Positions 33,061-40,755 of a stretch of DNA of 64,000 nt are shown piece by piece. This DNA is from a virus. The stretch lies in IMG/VR virus record IMGVR_UViG_3300027782_000032, positions 62,001 through 126,000 of that record, one strand, 5' to 3'. Position 1 is the first letter of the stretch. Each line of letters opens with the position of its first letter. Below the pieces are notes generated by a model, which was not told the DNA's origin, ran no database searches, and saw only the letters and a list, made by a program, of their open reading frames with translations. A program made the translations under genes and the position numbers.

Positions 33061-34779
33061 TTAACAGTTCCATTTACGTAGTGCTTTGTTAATTCGGCTA
33101 TCTGGATCATTTGCTGTTTCTTCAGAGGTAAGCTTAGACTTCATGCCACCCATTCGAGCGCAGAAGCTGTCTTTACGAGCTCCGCCTTCTGGCTGAGGTC
33201 TTTTTATGTCCTGACCCTTAGCTTTTAAGCTAGCCCTTCCTTTCTCGTTTAGGCCTCCGTCTGGGTTCTTGCCTTCTGAAGTCTGCCAAGCTTCTGAGGC
33301 CTTCTTCTCTGATTCTTTCTTCTTCTTACCTACAGGACGGCAAGAGCCTTCAGTTAACGCCGCTGTGCCAGGTACACGCTCGTAGCCTGTCCAGCACGCC
33401 GCAGACTTTAGAGTGTCTGCTGCTTTTTTGGCAGTCATAGGAGTGGTCGGCGCAGCCTTAATCTGAGACGAGAATGCGGGGTACACAGAGTCTTCAAATA
33501 CGTCCTCATTTCCGATAGGGCTGTCGCCTTCTTGTTTGTACCTATCTGGATACCACTTTGGTAGTAAGTGTGAGGCAAGCATAGCCCTACCCATTGCCGT
33601 GGACGTAAGCTCGCTTTCTTCGTTCTCTGCCATATCTTTCATTACAGAAAACAAATGATCATAGTCTTTTTCTGGTGATGAGAATAACCTAGTTAAAAGC
33701 CTAGGCTCCATCGTTCTCTCGGCATCTAGCCTCATCTCAGTGACGCCGTTGTGAGGACCCCATTGAGACTTAATACCTACAGGCTGATCTAGTTTCTTCC
33801 AGAATATGCCTGCCTGCTTACCCATGGCCGAACCAAACTCTGCTGCTTTTTCTAATTTATTCGTATCAATCGCTCCTGTGTTAGGTTTAATGTTTTGAGG
33901 TTCATCGTTACCGTACTCTTCGTCAAATTCTTTTTGAAGCTTAGCTGCCTGTACAGCTCCATACGCTCTGCCAGCAATAATACCAGCAAGAGGATTAGCT
34001 GCTAGAGCTCCTACATAAGATCCGTAGCCTGCAGGTAACACTCTAGTTCTCTCAATAGCATTCTGCTTATACTCTTTAGAATCTGCTCCTAAAGCTTTTT
34101 TTAAAGCATCGTCGCTTAAACTGTTGGCTCTTGCTTCATGAACAAGGTTAGCCCCAGGAACCATAAAATAGGATGCATGATAAAGGTCGCCGGCTAAGCC
34201 TTTTAAAGGCTTAGAAGCTATATTGCCTTTGCCAGGTTTTATACCATACAGGCCGTTAAAGTCTAGTGCGTGACCTAATTCGTGCTGTGTCACTGCAGGC
34301 TCGTGCATGTATTCGCCTATAGTGTCTGACATCCTATTATAGTGGGATGCTCTTAAAAGAGGAGTAATAGCATTAGTAACAAGGGTCTGAGGCATACCTA
34401 TCAAGCGCATAGGAAGCGAAACCTTTTGGTTATGTAATACTCTTCCTCCTAACCGTCTGTACCAAGGTAAGTTGTCTCCCCTGTCTTTTTTCCATATAAT
34501 ATCGTCTATTGTGTTTGTACCGCCTAGCCTCAATACAGTGTCTTTAAGGGCTTCTCTATTATCGTCAGAAGAATTAGCTATTAGCTCTGCATCGTGTTTG
34601 TGCTCTTCAAACCTATCTGGAAGATACTTATGAAACAATGACCTAGACGGGTCTTTAAGGGCGTTACCAGTTAACATTAGATTTTGAAAGCCGCCTATAC
34701 GTCCTAGCGTGCTGGCAGCTATTCTTGATATTGGGCCACCTTCTTCAACATGTATTGAAGTTTTTTCTAATCTGTTCAT
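33061..34779 (-). CDS. Zincin-like protein with tag and C-terminal SFCARM domain
   Basis: 572 residues in three parts. It starts MNRLEKTS; a zinc-peptidase motif TQHELGHALDF lies near 166; a second, internal tag NKLEKAAEFGSAMGKQAG lies near 305-322, as if two proteins were joined. The C-terminal 110 residues hold a conserved phage domain of unknown role: CWTGYERVPG, GGLNEKGRASLKAKG and DSFCARMGGMKSKLTS...DSRINKALRKWNC. GAGG lies ahead of the ATG. Likely a virion protein with peptidase activity (inference). Confidence 0.75.
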   Translation of the reverse strand: MNRLEKTSIHVEEGGPISRIAASTLGRIGGFQNLMLTGNALKDPSRSLFHKYLPDRFEEHKHDAELIANSSDDNREALKDTVLRLGGTNTIDDIIWKKDRGDNLPWYRRLGGRVLHNQKVSLPMRLIGMPQTLVTNAITPLLRASHYNRMSDTIGEYMHEPAVTQHELGHALDFNGLYGIKPGKGNIASKPLKGLAGDLYHASYFMVPGANLVHEARANSLSDDALKKALGADSKEYKQNAIERTRVLPAGYGSYVGALAANPLAGIIAGRAYGAVQAAKLQKEFDEEYGNDEPQNIKPNTGAIDTNKLEKAAEFGSAMGKQAGIFWKKLDQPVGIKSQWGPHNGVTEMRLDAERTMEPRLLTRLFSSPEKDYDHLFSVMKDMAENEESELTSTAMGRAMLASHLLPKWYPDRYKQEGDSPIGNEDVFEDSVYPAFSSQIKAAPTTPMTAKKAADTLKSAACWTGYERVPGTAALTEGSCRPVGKKKKESEKKASEAWQTSEGKNPDGGLNEKGRASLKAKGQDIKRPQPEGGARKDSFCARMGGMKSKLTSEETANDPDSRINKALRKWNC

Positions 34780-34796
34780 GGCGCTCCTCTGTAGGT

Positions 34797-35399
34797 TTAC
34801 TTATTAGACCTCAAACCTAAGTATTTAGCAGCGGTTTCGCCTGCACTACTTAAATCATTAAGAAGGTTATTGCCTCCTGCTCCACTACCTGTACCTGTAA
34901 GGTATCCAACACCCTCGTTAACAGCTTCATTCATTTTTTTAGTGTTTAGTAAGCCGCCAGTGTAAGGTACTTCCCCTAGCATGACGTTGCTTCCTATAAG
35001 ATCTTTTTGTGACTTCTCAGTAGCGTCTGGTGATGTGTTATTTACAGCGTGCATGCGATCTTTGTGCAACTGCTTTAACATCGTAAGTGGGTTATACATT
35101 TGATAAGCGGCTGTACCTGCACCTCCTAACATACCAGCGCCTGCACCAAGAAGACCGCCTCTTGTAGCCCCGTACAAAGCTCTGCTAAGTGCGCCCCGTC
35201 TAGGTTTGCCTGAACCGTCCTCATCTTCTTCGTTACCTACCATTCCGGTTAAGCCTGCAAGGCCGCCCAAGGCTGCACCTCCAAGTCCGCCTAAACCGCC
35301 AAAGCCAGCAGCATTAGTTAGAACTCCGTTGTATCCTTCGCCGGCTGCAGCTTTGCCCATCATTGCTCCGAAAGCTGCTGCTTTTTCTAATCTGTTCAT
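34797..35399 (-). CDS. Tagged Gly/Ala-rich virion-type protein
   Basis: 200 residues. Tag MNRLEKAAAFGAMMGKAAA, then two Gly/Ala/Leu hydrophobic runs (FGGLGGLGGAALGGLAGLTGM near 33-54; GGLLGAGAGMLGGAGTAAY near 82-100) separated by an acidic and basic patch, then a polar C-terminus. The paired hydrophobic hairpin looks membrane-penetrating. AGGAG lies nine bases before the ATG. Downstream genes carry the same tag. Confidence 0.7.
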   Translation of the reverse strand: MNRLEKAAAFGAMMGKAAAGEGYNGVLTNAAGFGGLGGLGGAALGGLAGLTGMVGNEEDEDGSGKPRRGALSRALYGATRGGLLGAGAGMLGGAGTAAYQMYNPLTMLKQLHKDRMHAVNNTSPDATEKSQKDLIGSNVMLGEVPYTGGLLNTKKMNEAVNEGVGYLTGTGSGAGGNNLLNDLSSAGETAAKYLGLRSNK

Positions 35400-35426
35400 A
35401 TCAATCGCTCCTGTGTTACGGCTTAA

Positions 35427-35849
35427 TTAGGCCGCGTCTTGGTTAGAAAGTATACTAAGTCCACCGTTGTCTAATCTACGCCTTAAAGATCTAAGCTCAT
35501 CCTCTAGTTGAATGACCTTAATTCTCAATTCGTCGTTCTCTTTACGGCAGTTACGTCTGTCGTTGTAGAGTTCTTCTATGTCCTTCTTAAGGTTCTTCAT
35601 CTCTTCCCTTAGAAAACTCTGCATGTCTTTAGATGACTCTACTATAAGCCTGTATTCGCTGAACAACGTATCATTCTCATGGTGCTCTAAGCGCTGCTTT
35701 TTTAAGATGATCTCTTTGGTCTTTATGTCAGCTTCTTTTGCAGCCTTTAGCCTACTGACGTAGATAAAGGAAATGGCTCCCGCAAGGGAGCCAGCGGCAC
35801 CAAATAGAATGCTTATCGCTGAGAGTATGATGTCTAGCTTAAAGTCCAT
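35427..35849 (-). CDS. Single-pass membrane protein with coiled coil
   Basis: 140 residues. One N-terminal transmembrane segment (IILSAISILFGAAGSLAGAISFIYV, about 8-32), followed by about 95 residues of charged coiled coil (LKKQRLEHHEN, MKNLKKDIEELYNDRRN, VIQLEDELRSLRRRL). The layout resembles inner-membrane spanins or membrane-tethered virion scaffolds, but no lysis gene is adjacent. A 7-bp hairpin GGCTCCC/GGGAGCC lies in the segment encoding the membrane span. Confidence 0.7.
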   Translation of the reverse strand: MDFKLDIILSAISILFGAAGSLAGAISFIYVSRLKAAKEADIKTKEIILKKQRLEHHENDTLFSEYRLIVESSKDMQSFLREEMKNLKKDIEELYNDRRNCRKENDELRIKVIQLEDELRSLRRRLDNGGLSILSNQDAA

Positions 35850-35878
35850 GACGGTTACATCCTTGTAAGTAATTAAGA

Positions 35879-36310
35879 CTAATACTTTCTAGGTTGAACG
35901 TTCTTTACGTCATTAAACTCGTCTGGTCCGCCGTAGTTTACTTTAGGATTGTTTCTACCTGCGTAGTCTTGTATTAGGCCGGGTACTGCTCTAGACATGC
36001 CTGGAATGTCTTTCTTAAATGAAGCAGCAGCTCCCATAAGATGTGGAGTAGCAGCCATAAGACCACTAGGTATACCACTACCTCTAGCAACATTGTTTAC
36101 CAGCTTACTAGCGGCAAGGCCTCCCTGAGCTATACCTTGCTGCCTGCGTACTTGGTCTTGGGTGTACTCTGATGGTATACCCATCGCTCCAGCGAATGGA
36201 GTTAAAGGGCCCTTACGATACTTGTCAGCAGCTGGAACTGCCTGAGTAGGATCTGCAGCCTTCTTAAAGAACACCCTATGAAGATTAGCCAACTTGTTGA
36301 AACTGCTCAT
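35879..36310 (-). CDS. Small virion-type protein with divergent tag
   Basis: 143 residues from the ATG at 36310; an upstream ATG at 36325 adds five residues. Starts MSSFNKLANLHRVFFKKAA, a divergent form of the LEKAAAFG tag, followed by a Gly/Pro-rich middle and short hydrophobic helix (GLMAATPHLMGAAASF). No family recognised. First leftward gene after the divergent, structured gap. Confidence 0.65.
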   Translation of the reverse strand: MSSFNKLANLHRVFFKKAADPTQAVPAADKYRKGPLTPFAGAMGIPSEYTQDQVRRQQGIAQGGLAASKLVNNVARGSGIPSGLMAATPHLMGAAASFKKDIPGMSRAVPGLIQDYAGRNNPKVNYGGPDEFNDVKNVQPRKY

Positions 36311-36325
36311 AGTCTTTACATCCAT

Positions 36326-36714
36326 GTAAGAGAAAGTTATAAAGTCCAGTTTAAAGCCTCTCCAGATCCCCTGCCCTGGAGTCCTAGCTAAGCGTTAGCT
36401 CAGCAGCAAGCCAGTAAATTGAGCGTTATACTGCCCGCCCCTCCTGCCATACCTGATCGGCTTTCGCCATGGTATGGGTTCCTAGTTCCGTAGAGCAAGC
36501 TTCCATGCATTAGTCTATCAGTACCTAACCAGTTGACGCCCTCAACTAAGCTCTAAGCTGGACGTCATATTATGCCAAAAGACTTTTGTATAGTCTACAA
36601 TGAAGATTATTAATTTAAAAAGCTTAGTAAGTATAGAGCCTATTTAATCTTGTGGTTTATCTATAAAACTAAAATAATAAGCTAATAAGTTTACATCAAC
36701 CACTGGGACTGACA
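36326..36714. other. Structured non-coding gap between divergent genes
   Basis: 389 bp without a convincing ORF. Holds a series of perfect inverted repeats: CTCCAG/CTGGAG (36360-36381), AGCTAA/TTAGCT (36386-36400), CCATACC/GGTATGG (36447-36477), AGTTGA/TCAACT (36531-36547). The last 130 bp are AT-rich and should hold the rightward promoter. May encode a structured RNA. Confidence 0.55.
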
Positions 36715-37887
36715 ATGCTGTACATACTGACTCCGTGCTCTAGGCCTTATAACCTAAAAGAAATGCATGCAACCATTCCGCCTCAAGCACAATGGGTAAT
36801 ATGCCACGACTTTGATGATGCGTATATTCCTGAGCTGAGCAACGCAATTATAATGAAGGTTGATAAGACAAGCCCGTACGGCGTTAATGCAAGAAATCAT
36901 ATGTTGAACACAATACCTTTTAAAGACGAAGACTGGATATACTTTCTAGATGACGACAACATCATTCATGAAGACTTTTATAAATACATAGAATTTGCTC
37001 TTAAGCTTGATATGTACGCTATGGTCACTTGGGCTCAGGTAGACAACAGAGGTAGGCATAGACTAAAAGCCTTGGTAGAGCCTGTAGTGGCAGCTATAGA
37101 CACGGCTAGCTATATGGTTAACTACAGGTTTGTTAAAGACTTAAGACTAGTACAGATTAATATTCAAGATGGAATATACGCTGAAGCATGTGCAAAGAGA
37201 GGTCCAGTTCTGGCAATAGGTAAAGTGCTATGCCACTACAATAAGCTTGAGATTAGTAAAAAAAAAGTAACCATACTCATCGTAAACTTCAAAACCCTGG
37301 GCTTAATAAAAAGGGCCGTAGAGGCAATAAGAAGCCTGACCAATAAAGACGATTACGAAATCATAGTGTTTGATAACGGGTCTAACGATGAGTCTTTAGA
37401 GTACTTAAGAAGCTGCGTTGGAGATGACTTACAACTAGTTGAAAACAGTACTAACATAGGACACGGAAGAGCTCTAGACAAAATAGTAAAACTTGTAAGA
37501 ACGCCATACATATTCACTATGGATTCTGACGCTTATCCTATTAGAGCAGATTGGATTAGTCACTATTTGAGTAAAATGACTGACAAAGTTAAATGCGTAG
37601 GTGCTAAGTTTAACTCTAATCCTGGAAGAGATCATATTCATGTAAGCGCACTTATGGTCGAGACTGAAGCATTTAAAAAAGTAAACGCATCGTTCGTCGG
37701 TAAGGGTGGGTATGAAAACTATGGAAATCCAGACCGGCAATCCTATGACGTTGGAGAAAAGCTTACTTGGGACTTAAGAGAGAACTGGTTTGAAGTGTGT
37801 TCTGACGGTGACTTTCGTCAGTTTGTTACTCATGACTGGGCTGGTACTCAAAATTTAGCTCCAAGAGATCTTCTAGTATTTCGGTAA
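36715..37887 (+). CDS. Tandem two-domain glycosyltransferase (GT-A, GT2 type)
   Basis: 390 residues with two GT-A domains. Domain 1 (about 1-175): MLYILTPCSRPYNLKEM and DEDWIYFLDDDNIIHEDFY with the metal-binding DDD. Domain 2 (about 180-390): VTILIVNFKTLGLIKRAVEAI, IIVFDNGSNDES and YIFTMDSDAYPIRADWISHY with DSD. The second domain shares the DSDA-PxRADW motif with the protein at 53218-53985, so the two are related. A likely bifunctional transferase. Plus-strand gene; no strong Shine-Dalgarno (GGGA six bases ahead). Confidence 0.82.
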   Translation: MLYILTPCSRPYNLKEMHATIPPQAQWVICHDFDDAYIPELSNAIIMKVDKTSPYGVNARNHMLNTIPFKDEDWIYFLDDDNIIHEDFYKYIEFALKLDMYAMVTWAQVDNRGRHRLKALVEPVVAAIDTASYMVNYRFVKDLRLVQINIQDGIYAEACAKRGPVLAIGKVLCHYNKLEISKKKVTILIVNFKTLGLIKRAVEAIRSLTNKDDYEIIVFDNGSNDESLEYLRSCVGDDLQLVENSTNIGHGRALDKIVKLVRTPYIFTMDSDAYPIRADWISHYLSKMTDKVKCVGAKFNSNPGRDHIHVSALMVETEAFKKVNASFVGKGGYENYGNPDRQSYDVGEKLTWDLRENWFEVCSDGDFRQFVTHDWAGTQNLAPRDLLVFR

Positions 37888-37888
37888 G

Positions 37889-38806
37889 CTAGTCGTCTTC
37901 TTGTCTGTTTTTAAAGAACAGTTCAATTTCAGATTTAAACTTAACGCTGTCTCCAACGTACTTATACAAGCCTTCTGACTCTTTAAGATCATCGATCACA
38001 TTTAGATGACTAAGCACAGTATAGCGTGAAGAGTACTGTCGATTAAACATGCTTCCATGGTTTATGTGCATTACGTCCTGATCAATACCTAAAACTTGTC
38101 TATACCCCATCCATCTAGAATAAGTAGCTTCAAGCGCGGTCAACTCTTGTAATAGATGCTTGTTTATTACTTTAGCTCTTCCAAATGAAATACCTAAAAA
38201 CATATAAGACTGAAAAGTGTCTCCTCCTCCTATTATTGACAGATCATATATTGGGTGCTTCCTTATGTCTTCAAGCCGCATAGCCCAAACACCTCCAGGA
38301 GCTGAATGTTTAAGCACAGTAGTGATGAACGCAGCTGTATACGAGTCATTACCTCCTAGGTCTCTTACCTGCTTTGACAAAGACGGAGTAGTAGCTAAGC
38401 TTACTCCATGGTATCTAGTGTGTCCTTTAGGTAAGTAGTGTACCTTAGAAAATGGTTGAACTACTGAGTTAGGCTGCTGAAGCAGCCGCTTTGTCTTGTC
38501 TATCCAGTCAGGATCAGTAAATATTAGATCTGAATCTACGTAAGCTATGTACTTGTATTCGTCAGTAAGATTTTGCGCTACATGATTTACGACACGTTCT
38601 TTTTGCCAGAGGCATTGATCAGAAGTAAGCCTTATTACGCCTGGCATATTCAGATGAAAACAGCCTTTCTTAGCAACTTCAACTACCTTTACGTGAGGAG
38701 TAACCTCCTTATAACAGTTGTAGGCTATATGAAAGTTTTTTAAAGGGGTTTTACGATTAAAGTAATTCCAATAAAACATTACTAAGCAAAAGTCATCGTG
38801 CTTCAT
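37889..38806 (-). CDS. GT-A glycosyltransferase-like protein
   Basis: 305 residues. YIAYVDSDLIFTDPDWIDK near 88-106 is a DxD nucleotide-sugar motif in a GT-A context, and SIIGGGDTFQSYMFLG near 192 with HINHGS near 250 fits the acceptor side of such enzymes. N-terminus starts with a beta-strand LVMFYWNYFN. Tail-to-tail with the plus-strand double glycosyltransferase (one base apart). ATG overlaps the end of the upstream gene. Confidence 0.72.
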   Translation of the reverse strand: MKHDDFCLVMFYWNYFNRKTPLKNFHIAYNCYKEVTPHVKVVEVAKKGCFHLNMPGVIRLTSDQCLWQKERVVNHVAQNLTDEYKYIAYVDSDLIFTDPDWIDKTKRLLQQPNSVVQPFSKVHYLPKGHTRYHGVSLATTPSLSKQVRDLGGNDSYTAAFITTVLKHSAPGGVWAMRLEDIRKHPIYDLSIIGGGDTFQSYMFLGISFGRAKVINKHLLQELTALEATYSRWMGYRQVLGIDQDVMHINHGSMFNRQYSSRYTVLSHLNVIDDLKESEGLYKYVGDSVKFKSEIELFFKNRQEDD

Positions 38807-39911
38807 TTAAGAACACCTGTATGTTTCCTGAGTTGCTAACATTTGTCATTTTTAAGGTAGCTACAGCAGCCAAAGCCTTAGGGCTATCTGAAACTATGAC
38901 TGTAACGTGCAAAGGTATTAAAACTAAACTTACATCCTCTGACCATTCTGAAAAGAATACAACTTCACTAGTAGGTAAGCCGCTGGGTACGCATGAGTAA
39001 AACCTTACTCTATGCCTTAGTCCAAACCTATCTAGCCAAATAATCAAGTCAAGGCTATCTATGTAGCCTTGAGGAGCGAACACGTTAACGACTCTGCACG
39101 CCTGAGCCAGGGTGATGATGTCTGCAGTAGACTTTCCGTAATAAGATACGCTATTAAATACTCTACATATTGAGAAGATTCTTTCATACCTGCGCCTATC
39201 TTTATATGAAGAAACGCCATCAGGATAGACTAAAGGCCCTAGCTCTTGAGACCACTCTAAAAGAATGTCACCAGACAATAGGTTCTGGTTTGCATAAAAG
39301 TATTTAAGATTATTATTTTTAGTGTACGTGTCTATTGAGCCTGCTGCGCATATGCCTGCTACTGATCTTTGGCTAATGATAATTGGAGCAGTACCGTCAG
39401 ACACTATAGCGTCACTAAGTACGTAATCATGACCTTCTGTTTTTATCGCTGAACTGTCTGAACACGTAGTTGGTGAGCCAACCATAACTTGATATCTAAC
39501 TAGAGGTCGCCAATTGGAGAGGTTTGAATAAAAGCACATTGAAAGCTGAACAGACTTAGGAAGGTAAAGAAAGTACTCGTATTGATCCATCTCAGTCGCT
39601 GCTGTTACAAGACCAGCTACTGGATTGCTGCTATACTTAGAATCTATAACAACTGTTTTTCCAAAGAAGTCGCTCTCATCTAGTAGATTATTATTGTCTT
39701 CGTGCTGTACAACTACGAGATTAGTAAGCGGCTTTGTGCCTACCCTGTAGCATATGTTATCGATGTGTGTTTCAACCAAGGCCTTTGGCTCAGCCTTAGC
39801 TATTAACTTAGGAGCCTGTATTGGTTGAAGACTACCATCCTCGCCTTCAACAAAACCTTTAGTTATCTTATCAACAATGCGTCGCAGCTTAACGAGGTCT
39901 GATGACAGCAT
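38793..39911 (-). CDS. Hypothetical protein
   Basis: 372 residues, no family recognised. The sequence is rich in beta-branched residues and aromatic pairs, with no repeated motif and no clear transmembrane part. Ends overlapping the start of the glycosyltransferase gene, so the two are coupled. A tail-fibre or adhesin-like structural protein would fit the neighbours and composition, but this is a guess. Confidence 0.6.
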   Translation of the reverse strand: MLSSDLVKLRRIVDKITKGFVEGEDGSLQPIQAPKLIAKAEPKALVETHIDNICYRVGTKPLTNLVVVQHEDNNNLLDESDFFGKTVVIDSKYSSNPVAGLVTAATEMDQYEYFLYLPKSVQLSMCFYSNLSNWRPLVRYQVMVGSPTTCSDSSAIKTEGHDYVLSDAIVSDGTAPIIISQRSVAGICAAGSIDTYTKNNNLKYFYANQNLLSGDILLEWSQELGPLVYPDGVSSYKDRRRYERIFSICRVFNSVSYYGKSTADIITLAQACRVVNVFAPQGYIDSLDLIIWLDRFGLRHRVRFYSCVPSGLPTSEVVFFSEWSEDVSLVLIPLHVTVIVSDSPKALAAVATLKMTNVSNSGNIQVFLNEAR

Positions 39912-39927
39912 GATTTAAAGCCATAAG

Positions 39928-40755
39928 TTAGAGTGACCCTGGGGGCATGTATGGAAAGTCGGAGTCTGAATCATCATCTTCATCGCCAAACTCTTCGTCT
40001 TCTTCCAACTCCTCGTCAGTAGGGGCTCTGAACACGAAGTTTGCTTCCGATATCAACTCAAGCCTTGGCAGCTTTGGAAATATAATCCTCATAGCTTGCC
40101 TTATCTTTTCAACATCGTTGCATATCTCACAATCATCGGGGTCATTGACTCCTATGTCAACAGTTATCTCCATATAAGAGTCGGATGGATCGGAATCATA
40201 GCCTGAATCCTCCATATCCTGATCTTCATTAAAGGAGTAATCGCTGTCACTGTCTGAGTCACTATCGCTGTCTGAATCGCTATCGTATCCTGGCTCGCCT
40301 TCTCTACCCTTATGATCACCTAGGTCGTAGTCAACATGCCATTCTGAACTCTCAGAATCAGAGTCGCTATCTGAATCGCTGTCTGAGTCAACCTTGTCAT
40401 TACCAAGAATGCCAAGAGCCTCTTCCATCTGGTCGTCTGACATGTAAGGCTTAGTGGAGACGTCTCCACTGGATGGTATAATAGCTGAGCACTGCATAAA
40501 CAGAGGACCTACTGCTCCCTTAGTCTGGGAGTCCTTTACTGTCTTCTCAAAGTACTCTGATAGCTTGTACTTAGACTTGAAGCCTTTCTCATATAGTATC
40601 TTGATGATCTCCATGGAGTCATACACGGCTATAGTTCCGCTAGCTGGAGCTGGCACTACACCAACAAAAGCTCTGTCAAACCCTTTCATGAGCTTGATGT
40701 TAGGGTATAGCTTAGTTATTGCCTCTGCTGTCATGTGGTTTCGCTTATGCTTCAT
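39928..40755 (-). CDS. Acidic protein with Asp-Ser repeats
   Basis: 275 residues. N-terminal 95 residues form an ordered domain (MTAEAITKLYPNIKLMKGFDR, a possible helical start). The rest is very acidic with two (DS)n runs near 122-136 and 160-175, separated by WHVDYDLGDHKGREGEPGY, and a C-terminal acidic patch. No family recognised. Asp-Ser repeats could bind divalent cations (inference). GGAGG precedes the ATG, which overlaps the end of the upstream gene. The palindrome is read as SGDVST. Confidence 0.65.
   Translation of the reverse strand: MKHKRNHMTAEAITKLYPNIKLMKGFDRAFVGVVPAPASGTIAVYDSMEIIKILYEKGFKSKYKLSEYFEKTVKDSQTKGAVGPLFMQCSAIIPSSGDVSTKPYMSDDQMEEALGILGNDKVDSDSDSDSDSDSESSEWHVDYDLGDHKGREGEPGYDSDSDSDSDSDSDSDYSFNEDQDMEDSGYDSDPSDSYMEITVDIGVNDPDDCEICNDVEKIRQAMRIIFPKLPRLELISEANFVFRAPTDEELEEDEEFGDEDDDSDSDFPYMPPGSL
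40241..40285. repeat. Asp-Ser coding simple repeat 1
   Basis: Run of 6-bp GAY-AGY type units encoding (SD)n in the gene at 39928-40755; a second run lies at 40352-40390. Confidence 0.85.
40352..40390. repeat. Asp-Ser coding simple repeat 2
   Basis: Second run of Ser-Asp hexamer units; codons are varied (TCG, TCA, AGT), so the repeat is kept at protein level more than as a perfect DNA repeat. Confidence 0.8.
40454..40469. repeat. Dispersed palindrome, copy 7
   Basis: Perfect GTGGAGACGTCTCCAC inside 39928-40755, read as SGDVST. Confidence 0.9.

Noticed and set aside
36326-36714. tRNA gene or small ORF in the gap
   Set aside because: No cloverleaf with a T-arm like GTTCGA was found, and the only small frame (16 codons from an ATG on the minus strand) has no support.
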